Source of the DNA: DASYTH01 sp035712165
GTDB lineage: Bacteria; Actinomycetota; Actinomycetes; Mycobacteriales; Pseudonocardiaceae
Assembly: GCF_035712165.1 (NCBI RefSeq)
Contig: NZ_DASTBH010000432.1
Coordinates: 1-45,483, forward strand
Direction of reading: 5' to 3'
DNA length: 45,483 nt
Part shown: one piece after another, positions 39,733 through 45,483 of the stretch
Position numbering within the stretch: the stretch's first letter is position 1
How the letters are laid out: every line of letters begins with the position of its first letter
Made by a program: the position numbers and the translations under genes
Notes under the pieces: generated by a model
Seen by the model: the letters and a program-made list of their open reading frames with translations, nothing else
Database searches by the model: none
What the model was told of the DNA's origin: nothing

Positions 39733-40172
39733 ACCCCGGCGGACCTGACGATTGCCGGACAGCCGACCCGGAGCGGGCAATCGACGTTGCGTATGGCAAC
39801 CATTGTTCCGCGCAACCTTCCTCGGTTCTACTCTTCGGCGCGTCGAGGTTCCGCGGTGTCCCTCGTGATGACATGCCGATCACCGGCCTGGTCGGGCCGG
39901 CAGGCGCGCGCCTCGTCCGAGGGCGTGGATCCCGCGAGCGCCTGGCACGAGCACTGTCCCGACAACCGTGCCGGGATGTCGGCTGGGATCCCCACGAGAC
40001 GCGCGGCCGTTGGTTGCCTGCCGGCCCAAGCCGTTTGTAGTCCATGGCGAGCACCGCCGGCCACGCATGGGCCGCATTGTCAGGAACTCGTCAGGTCGAC
40101 TGCGGCTGGCTGCCCGCAAGATGAGCGAGTACCCGGCGGACGAGAGGCGCGACGGCGGGATGGGGTGAACCG
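39733..40172. other. 440-nt segment without a supported gene
   Basis: No frame here resembles a known protein and the longer ones have poor composition. TTGCG (39787-39791) and CGCAA (39811-39815) enclose ATGG-CAA-CCAT, a nested inverted repeat that might be a MarR-type operator or the end of the marR transcript. Confidence 0.4.
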
Positions 40173-40436
40173 ATGGTCGAGCCGGTCGCGGACCTGGCGA
40201 AGCGACTGATGCACGAGTTCGTCGACCTGACAGTGACGCCCACGGTCGCGGCGATCCTGGTGTGTGCCCGCCGGGGTTTCGGTCCGACTGGCGGCAGGAG
40301 TAGCGGCGGTGTGCCGAGGCCGCGCCAACGGTTTGCGGTTCACGACTTCGATCTCCAGTTGGCGCTCGGCATGCTGCGTCACACCACGCATGAGCAGTTA
40401 TGGGACGGCTGGAGACGGGTAGCCGATCTTCGGTGA
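40173..40436 (+). CDS. Small protein with three-helix-bundle-like start
   Basis: An 87-aa protein. VADLAKRLMHEFVDLTVTPT-like sequence (about 5-30) resembles the actinobacterial three-helix bundle dimerisation domain found in many small proteins near stress genes. The rest is basic. A perfect 13-bp hairpin begins 6 nt after its stop, which supports real transcription. Function unknown. Confidence 0.55.
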   Translation: MVEPVADLAKRLMHEFVDLTVTPTVAAILVCARRGFGPTGGRSSGGVPRPRQRFAVHDFDLQLALGMLRHTTHEQLWDGWRRVADLR

Positions 40437-40442
40437 ATGAGC

Positions 40443-40479
40443 GGTGGTGGCCCCGGCCGACCGGCGCGGGGCCACCACC
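40443..40479 (+). terminator. 13-bp perfect hairpin terminator
   Basis: GGTGGTGGCCCCG (40443-40455) and CGGGGCCACCACC (40467-40479) are perfect complements around 11 nt. It begins right after the stop at 40436. No T-run follows, as is usual in this high-GC group. It likely ends the small gene's transcript. Confidence 0.7.
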
Positions 40480-40647
40480 CGGGGGAGATGCTGCCGGCGC
40501 GGCCCGTCGCGTGGTGCGCCATCTGGCGCGGGCGGCTCATCGATGGTGGCCGCGTGATCAGGTGAAGGGGTGGCGAGCGGCCCGGCAGCATGTCCCTGGT
40601 GCGATCGGGTTCAGCTCATCACCTGCCTTTCTGCTCGAAGCGGTGGA

Positions 40648-40917
40648 TCACGGTGCCGCTGTGCCGTGCGGAGGGGAACGTTGCCGTTCCCACAGGTGGT
40701 CGCTGCGTCGGTCGGTGGATCGGGGATGGGACGGTTGCTGGCGGGTGCCCGGCCGGTCCGGTCTGATGGGTGGTCGGACCGGCCGGGCCGGCCGGGTGAC
40801 GGGCGGTGGGTTCCAGCCGGCGTTGATGATCGCCTCGAACTCGGCGCGCAGCAGTTCGGCGTCGGCGCACACGATGGCGAGGAACGCGTCGGAGTCGGTG
40901 GACTGCTGTGTGGGCAT
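40648..40917 (-). CDS. Small hypothetical protein downstream of hsp20
   Basis: An 89-aa protein. The first half (DAFLAIVCADAELLRAEFEA then IINAGW) is a helical motif I have seen in short actinobacterial proteins; the second half is Pro/Arg-rich and probably disordered. ATG 40917 has GGGGTGA upstream; GTG 40926 is an alternative. It follows the hsp20 gene by 44 nt in the same direction. Function unknown. Confidence 0.55.
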   Translation of the reverse strand: MPTQQSTDSDAFLAIVCADAELLRAEFEAIINAGWNPPPVTRPARPVRPPIRPDRPGTRQQPSHPRSTDRRSDHLWERQRSPPHGTAAP

Positions 40918-40961
40918 GACGATCACCCCGGGCACTGTCAGCGGGCGGTGCCGCCGGGCGG

Positions 40962-41405
40962 TCAGGCGTTGATTTCCTTGGGGGTGTTGTCCGTGCCGGT
41001 GATCGTGATCTTGCGGGGTTTGGCCCGTTCGGCGATCGGAATCCGCAACGTCAGCACGCCGGCGTCGTAGTGGGCCTGGATGTGGTCGGCGTCGAGGGTG
41101 TCGCCGAGGAACAGTTGGCGGGAGAACACCCCCAGCGGCCGCTCGGCGACCTGCATCTCCACATCGTCGGCGGTGACCGTGGGCCGCCGCTCGGCCTTGA
41201 CGGTCAACACGTTGCGCTCCACGTCCAGCTCGATCGCCTCGGCCGCCACGCCCGGCAGGTCGAAGGCGACCACGAACTCATCACCGCGGCGGTAGGCGTC
41301 CATCGGCATCGACGTGGGTCGTGACCAGGTACCCGCGGCGGCGTTGCCGAAGACCTGCTGGGTCAACCGGTCCAACTCCCGGAACGGGTCGGTGCGCATC
41401 AACAT
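40962..41405 (-). CDS. Small heat-shock protein, Hsp20/HSP18 family
   Basis: A 147-aa alpha-crystallin chaperone. It starts MLMRTDPFRELDRLTQQVF, then the crystallin domain (about 38-130) with YRRGDEFVVAFDLPGV and the conserved C-terminal GVLTLRIPIAE, which is the G-V-L/I-P signature (GVLTLRIP). The tail KPRKITITG matches bacterial HSP18. It holds unfolded proteins in the cytoplasm. ATG 41405 follows GAGGAGGG. It is divergent from a gene of the HSP18 regulator type. Confidence 0.93.
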   Translation of the reverse strand: MLMRTDPFRELDRLTQQVFGNAAAGTWSRPTSMPMDAYRRGDEFVVAFDLPGVAAEAIELDVERNVLTVKAERRPTVTADDVEMQVAERPLGVFSRQLFLGDTLDADHIQAHYDAGVLTLRIPIAERAKPRKITITGTDNTPKEINA

Positions 41406-41458
41406 GATTTCCCTCCTCGGTTCGATGTCTGGCGTCAACGCGCACCCCAGTTGTAACA

Positions 41459-41477
41459 TGTCGTCGTTCCGATGACA
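41459..41477. promoter_or_regulatory. Inverted repeat in the hsp20 / regulator divergent region
   Basis: TGTCGTCG (41459-41466) and CGATGACA (41470-41477) match at 7 of 8 paired positions around 3 nt. It lies 54 nt upstream of hsp20 and 29 nt upstream of the regulator start. TTGTAACATG next to it is a local AT-rich element. It is a candidate operator for the divergent regulator. Confidence 0.5.
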
Positions 41478-41505
41478 AGTGGAAGGTCGTCGAGAGGACG
41501 ACGCG

Positions 41506-42198
41506 ATGGGTGACGGCGACACCACCGCCGAACACGACACCTCCGACCAGCGGCTTCGTACCCGACCCGTCCCCACCGACCCGGGTGCGGTCGAAGCGCT
41601 TGCGCTCGTCCATGCCGTGCTCGCCGAGCTCGGCGACCCCGCCACTGGCCAGGCTTCTTCGGCGCCGGCCCCGGCAGACCTGCTTGCTGCCTTGACCGTG
41701 CTGCGCTCGCTGCGTGCGGAACTGGCCGCCTGGGAGCCGCGGCTCATCACCGCCGCCCGCCACCTCGGGATCAGCTGGGCCACGCTGGCGCCCGCGCTCG
41801 GGGTGACCAGCCGGCAAGCCGCTGAACGCCGCTACCTGCGCCTGCAGCCCTCCGCCACCGGCGAGCAGACCGGCGAGGAACGGGTGCGCGCCGAACGCAC
41901 CAAACGGGCCGGCGATCGGGCCGTGGCCGCCTGGGCTCGCCAGAACTCCAGCACCCTGCGCCAACTCGCCGGCCAGATCGGCGCCCTGCAAGGCCTGTCC
42001 GGCCCGGCTCAACACCGGGTCGACCAGCTCACCCACGCTCTGGCCGACAACGACCCGGCCGCCCTGCTCACCCCGCTGGCCGACACCCGCGATCAGCTCG
42101 ACGACACCCACACCGACCTGGCCAACCGGGTCAAATCGGTCACCGACCACGTCGACCAACTCCGCCACCGCGTCCGCGACCGCCGCCAGCCCCACTGA
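41506..42198 (+). CDS. HSP18-type transcriptional regulator (HTH protein)
   Basis: A 230-aa protein. An HTH lies at about residues 79-112 (RLITAARHLGISWATLAPAL, then GVTSRQAAERRYLRL). The C-terminal half (about 150-225) is Ala/Leu/Asp-rich and predicts long coiled helices that may dimerise or sense stress. Genes of this type are encoded next to hsp18 in actinomycetes and named for that. ATG 41506 is the first good start. It is divergent from hsp20 across 100 nt and is probably its regulator. The signal is unknown. Confidence 0.8.
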   Translation: MGDGDTTAEHDTSDQRLRTRPVPTDPGAVEALALVHAVLAELGDPATGQASSAPAPADLLAALTVLRSLRAELAAWEPRLITAARHLGISWATLAPALGVTSRQAAERRYLRLQPSATGEQTGEERVRAERTKRAGDRAVAAWARQNSSTLRQLAGQIGALQGLSGPAQHRVDQLTHALADNDPAALLTPLADTRDQLDDTHTDLANRVKSVTDHVDQLRHRVRDRRQPH

Positions 42199-42242
42199 CC
42201 CTGCCCACCGGCACTGCGCTGCGTTGTTGGGAGGAACCCGAC

Positions 42243-42638
42243 ATGATCGACCCACAGCAGCCCTACGGCAGCACCACGCCGCCGCTCACCGTCGAACATC
42301 AGCGCCGGGACTTGGCCCTGATCGTGCGGTTCACCGGCGAGATCGACATGACCACCGCCGAGGCCGTGCGCAAAGCACTGACCGCCGCCCACAACGACGT
42401 CGCCGCACCACACCCCGTCGTCGTCGACCTTGCCGGCGTCACCTTCTTCGGCTCCTCCGGCGTGGCCGAACTCATCGTCGCCAACCAGCGCGCGATCGAC
42501 CAACACACCCCGCTGCGGATCGTGGCCACCAGCCGCGTGGTCCTGCGCCCCCTCGACATCACCGGCATCGCCCCTACGCTCGCCATCCACCCCGACATCC
42601 CCACCGCCCTGGCACCACCCACCGATCCGCCGCGCTGA
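42243..42638 (+). CDS. STAS-domain anti-sigma factor antagonist
   Basis: A 131-aa STAS protein. FTGEIDMTTAEAVRKALTAA (about 30-49) and VVVDLAGVTFFGSSGVAELI (about 59-78) are the two family signatures; the S71-S72 pair is where SpoIIAA-like proteins are phosphorylated by anti-sigma kinases. When unphosphorylated, such proteins bind the kinase and free its sigma factor. No kinase or sigma gene is nearby, so the partner is encoded elsewhere. It starts 45 nt after the HTH gene, after GGGAGG, and may be in its operon. Confidence 0.9.
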   Translation: MIDPQQPYGSTTPPLTVEHQRRDLALIVRFTGEIDMTTAEAVRKALTAAHNDVAAPHPVVVDLAGVTFFGSSGVAELIVANQRAIDQHTPLRIVATSRVVLRPLDITGIAPTLAIHPDIPTALAPPTDPPR

Positions 42639-42905
42639 GGACGCCGGGGTGGACGGCAGCCCGGATGTCGGACGGCGGATCAGGGTCGGGCGGCTTGTCG
42701 GCCGATGATCATCACGGTCGCGCCGGTCGCCCCCCAGGGGTCGCCGGCTGCTCAGTCGGTCCTGGGGCGTTCGCCGTGTCGTTCACTCCTTTGGCCCACT
42801 CCGGACGGACCTGTTGAGCAGGGGATTGTCCGGTTAGCGTCGATCACAGGCGGCGCCGGTTCGGCCGTTTCCTTCGCACGTCCCTGCACTCCGAGAGGAG
42901 CCCTC

Positions 42906-44549
42906 GTGCGTGTATTCAAGCGTGTGACCAGCTTGGCCGTGTTCGCGGTGGTGGCCGGTGTGGTGGCTGTGTCACCGGCGTCTGCTCATGACCCGGAGAC
43001 ACCGGAGGGCAAAGCGGCCATCAAGGCGTTCATGGCGGATCACCAGCCGGCGGAGCGCAGAGCCCCGGTGGTGGGCGCGATGGTCCCGTGTCAGAACGGG
43101 ATGGCTGACATCTACCCGTGCCGCAATGTCGATCTGCTGGCCGTGCTCCCGCTGGCCAGTATTGGCGGGGGCAACGGAAACGACATCTGGGGTTGGACCG
43201 ATCCGACCACGAGCAAGGAGTATGCGATCGTGGGCCGCACCAACGGCACCGCGTTCGTCGATGTCAGTGCCCCGACCTCGCCGCGCTATCTGGGCAATCT
43301 CCCGTCGCATGGCGGCAGCAGTTCGTGGCGGGATATCAAGGTCTTCGCCGACCACGCGTTCATCGTGGCGGACGCGATCGCCGGCCACGGGATGCAGGTG
43401 TTCGACCTGACCAGGTTGCGCGACGTCAGCACGCCGCAGACGTTCACCGAGGACGCGCACTACGCCGGGTTCGGCCCCGCGCACAACCTCGCGATCAACG
43501 AGGCGACCGGGTTCGCCTACGCGGTCGGCTCCAACACCTGCAGCGGTGGCCCGCACATGGTGAACATCCAGTCCCCGAAGTCGCCGACCGGTGCGGGGTG
43601 TGTGAGCCAGGACGGCTACACCCACGACACGCAGTGCGTGGTGTACCGGGGGCCGGACACCCGCTTCACCGGTCGGGAGCTGTGCTTCAGCTCCAACGAG
43701 GACACGCTGACGATCGTGGACGTGACCACCAAGTCCAGCCCGGTGCAGCTGGCCAGGGCCGCCTACAGCGGGGCGCAGTACTCCCATCAGGGTTGGCTGA
43801 CCGAGGACCAGCGCTACTTCCTGCTCGACGACGAACTGGACGAGTCGCGCAGCACCGACAAGCACACCCGGACCTACATCTGGGATCTGGCGAACATCAA
43901 CAGTCCGGCGCACATCGGCACCTACAGCTCACCGGCCACCGCGATCGACCACAACCAGTACATCAAGGGGAACCTGTCCTTCCAGTCCAACTACCAGGCT
44001 GGGCTGCGGATCCTGGACATCACCAACGTGGCGTCCGCTCAGCTGACCGAGGTCGGCTTCTTCGACATCTACCCGGCGGGGAACAATGCCGCGTTCAACG
44101 GCACGTGGAGCAACTACCCCTACTTCAACAGCGGGATCGTCATCGTCAACGGCATCGAACAGGGTCTGGTCGTGGTCCGGCCGAACCTCACCCAGACGCC
44201 GCCACCCGGCAACTCCTTCCGCAACGACACCGACGTCCCCATTCCCGACGTGTCCACTGTGGAAAGCCTGATCCAGGTGACCGGGATACCGGGCAATGCG
44301 CCGGCCACGCTGCAGGTCAGCGTGGACATCAAACACACCTTCCGAGGTGACCTCGTGGTCGACCTGGTCGCGCCGGACGGCAGCGTCTACAACCTGCACA
44401 ACCGCACCGGCGGCAGTGCGGACAACATCATCCAGACCTACACGGTCAACGCCTCCAGCGAGGCCGCCAACGGCAGCTGGAAGCTGCGGGTGCGCGACGC
44501 CGCCCGGCTGGACACCGGGTTCGTCGACTCGTGGGTCCTGCAGTTCTGA
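42906..44549 (+). CDS. Secreted LVIVD/choice-of-anchor B-type protein with P-domain
   Basis: A 547-aa secreted protein. Residues 1-27 form a signal peptide (basic start RVFKR, hydrophobic core, ASA cleavage before HDPET). The main part (about 75-430) is a repeated beta-propeller of the LVIVD/choice-of-anchor B type: units such as GTAFVDVSAPTSPRYLGNLP, HMVNIQSPKSPTGAGC, DTLTIVDVTTKSSPVQLARA and GLRILDITNVASAQLTEVGF. The C-terminal 110 residues are a proprotein-convertase P-domain (HTFRGDLVVDLVAPDGSVYNL and WKLRVRDAARLDTG). P-domains often accompany secreted proteases, but no protease domain is present. GTG 42906 follows GAGAGGAG. Function unknown. Confidence 0.88.
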   Translation: MRVFKRVTSLAVFAVVAGVVAVSPASAHDPETPEGKAAIKAFMADHQPAERRAPVVGAMVPCQNGMADIYPCRNVDLLAVLPLASIGGGNGNDIWGWTDPTTSKEYAIVGRTNGTAFVDVSAPTSPRYLGNLPSHGGSSSWRDIKVFADHAFIVADAIAGHGMQVFDLTRLRDVSTPQTFTEDAHYAGFGPAHNLAINEATGFAYAVGSNTCSGGPHMVNIQSPKSPTGAGCVSQDGYTHDTQCVVYRGPDTRFTGRELCFSSNEDTLTIVDVTTKSSPVQLARAAYSGAQYSHQGWLTEDQRYFLLDDELDESRSTDKHTRTYIWDLANINSPAHIGTYSSPATAIDHNQYIKGNLSFQSNYQAGLRILDITNVASAQLTEVGFFDIYPAGNNAAFNGTWSNYPYFNSGIVIVNGIEQGLVVVRPNLTQTPPPGNSFRNDTDVPIPDVSTVESLIQVTGIPGNAPATLQVSVDIKHTFRGDLVVDLVAPDGSVYNLHNRTGGSADNIIQTYTVNASSEAANGSWKLRVRDAARLDTGFVDSWVLQF

Positions 44550-44563
44550 TTATTGGGAACGTG

Positions 44564-45457
44564 ATGGGGCCCGAACTCGTGCCACGCCGGGGAAACCGTG
44601 CGGTCACCGCGGTCATGGCCGCCTTCGCGGTGGCGTTCGTCGGTGTGGCGCTGTTCCTCATGCTGCGACCGGGACCGCCGGCCAGTGGGCACCAGTCCCA
44701 CTCCATGCCGCCCCCGAGTGCCACGGTCCAGGACGAAGGGCTCAAGCAGGTGCAGGACGGCTTCCGGCTGGAGCTGATCACGGCTCCAGCCGGACGCGGC
44801 CCCGCCGTGCCGGTGACGTTTCGGGTGCTCGACCCCACCGGCCGGCCGCAGCTGGGGTACGAGACCCCGCACACCAAGATGCTGCACTTCTATGTGCTGC
44901 GCGACGACATGAGCCAGTACCAGCATCTGCACCCGGTGCTGGACGGCGACAGCTGGCGCACCACGATCTCGGTGCCGGACGGCGGGTTCTACCGGCTCTA
45001 CACCGAGTTCGTCCCCAAAGGACGCCAGAACCTGTCGCACCCGACCGTGCTCGGGGTCTCGTTCGTCGTGCCCGGCGACACCGCGTTCGTCCCACTGCCC
45101 GCGCCCGAGGCCAGCATGAGCGTGGACGGGTACACCGTGAGCCGGGCCGACGGCACGGCGGCGGTGCCCGCCGAGAAGGTCAACCAGCTGCGCTTCCGCA
45201 TCACCGACGGCGCCGGCAAACCCGTCGAGGCGCTCGAGCCATACCTGGGCGCCTACGCACACCTGTCCGCGTTCAACTCACTCACCATGGGCCTGAACCA
45301 CCAACACCCTGTCGGCCAGGCGATCGACAGCATCCCGGGCGGACCGGAGCTGACCTTCACCGCCCAATTCGCCAACCGCGGAGAACACCGCCTGTTCCTC
45401 GAGTTCAGCGTGAGCGGTCAGATCCACCGGGCCGAGTTCACCATGTTCGTCACCTGA
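44564..45457 (+). CDS. Membrane-anchored extracytoplasmic His-rich protein
   Basis: A 297-aa protein with one N-terminal hydrophobic helix (about 14-35) and an external part. HQSHSM after the membrane, QYQHLHPVL in the middle and NHQHP late in the chain are histidine clusters that could bind copper or another metal. LHFYVLRDDMSQYQHLHP resembles a motif of actinobacterial secreted proteins of unknown role. It follows the LVIVD/P-domain gene by 14 nt, so the two are probably co-transcribed. ATG 44564 is used; GTG 44561 is next to it. Confidence 0.75.
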   Translation: MGPELVPRRGNRAVTAVMAAFAVAFVGVALFLMLRPGPPASGHQSHSMPPPSATVQDEGLKQVQDGFRLELITAPAGRGPAVPVTFRVLDPTGRPQLGYETPHTKMLHFYVLRDDMSQYQHLHPVLDGDSWRTTISVPDGGFYRLYTEFVPKGRQNLSHPTVLGVSFVVPGDTAFVPLPAPEASMSVDGYTVSRADGTAAVPAEKVNQLRFRITDGAGKPVEALEPYLGAYAHLSAFNSLTMGLNHQHPVGQAIDSIPGGPELTFTAQFANRGEHRLFLEFSVSGQIHRAEFTMFVT

Positions 45458-45483
45458 CAACGGCCGCTGACCCGCAGCCAGTT

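Noticed and set aside
39787..40209. A 140-codon plus-strand frame between marR and the small gene
   Set aside because: Composition is unlike coding DNA, no family is recognised, and it overlaps the better-supported gene at 40173.
1..45483. CRISPR arrays, toxin-antitoxin pairs, phage structural genes or restriction systems
   Set aside because: I saw no regularly spaced repeats, no paired toxin/antitoxin genes, no capsid or tail genes and no methylase/endonuclease motifs. The reverse transcriptase belongs to a group II intron and not to a retron or DRT defence system, because GTGCG and domain V flank it.

Overview
The window is high-GC DNA (roughly 70% G+C by eye) from an actinobacterium. The most likely group is Pseudonocardiales or a relative. 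The markers are Lsr2, the DUF3145 and DUF3052 proteins, a three-part proton-translocating transhydrogenase, frequent GTG starts with ATGA/GTGA overlaps, and a type II fatty-acid synthase locus in the order aceE - PucR regulator - fabD - fabH - acpP - fabF - accD6. That order closely matches the M. tuberculosis Rv2238c-Rv2247 block and the Streptomyces fab locus. Species cannot be named from this sequence alone.

Region 1 (1-10254) is small-molecule metabolism. A minus-strand set (hydroxyacid dehydrogenase, RidA-like protein, GNAT) is divergent from a LysR regulator, with four CATGCG half-sites between them. Next come a DinB-like protein, a flavin-linked 2-hydroxyacid oxidase coupled to a ThDP enzyme, an unusual HTH protein with two ClpX-type zinc fingers and its own putative operator/promoter, a 65-aa protein, and pntAA-pntAB-pntB.

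Region 2 (10259-16544) is mixed housekeeping: a zinc-ribbon protein, an MpaB-type oxygenase, lsr2 divergent from a tandem crcB (fluoride channel) pair with a nested hairpin in its leader, a D-cysteine desulfhydrase/ACC deaminase-like enzyme, a membrane protein with a possibly degenerate NERD-like domain, a DUF3145 protein and a membrane-anchored SnoaL-like protein.

Region 3 (16577-27248) is the conserved core. It holds accD6, fabF, acpP, fabH, fabD and a fasR-like PucR regulator, then aceE, all on the minus strand. A DUF3052 gene and ahpE diverge from aceE, and a tRNA-Val(TAC) follows. Pyruvate dehydrogenase makes acetyl-CoA, the AccD6-type subunit makes malonyl-CoA, FabD loads it on AcpP, FabH primes and FabF elongates. 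Inverted repeats sit upstream of fabD, fasR and aceE.

Region 4 (27208-45483) is accessory. A tyrosine integrase runs into the tRNA gene and is followed by an excisionase, but no replication or transfer genes follow and I could not see a second att copy. After it come a decayed GH15 glycosidase, a haloacid dehalogenase, a full-looking group II intron with its reverse transcriptase, a TetR-controlled ABC exporter behind a long palindrome, a FAD monooxygenase with its own TetR, a deazaflavin-type (DUF385) protein, a MarR regulator, a small-heat-shock-protein cluster with its divergent regulator, a STAS protein, and a secreted LVIVD/P-domain protein next to a membrane-anchored His-rich protein.

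I did not find a defence system, CRISPR array or biosynthetic cluster. The most novel candidates are the HTH/double-ClpX-zinc-finger autoregulator (6493-7032), the structured leader of the crcB pair (11986-12033), and the arrangement of intron plus split operator-like half-sites at 31142-33332.
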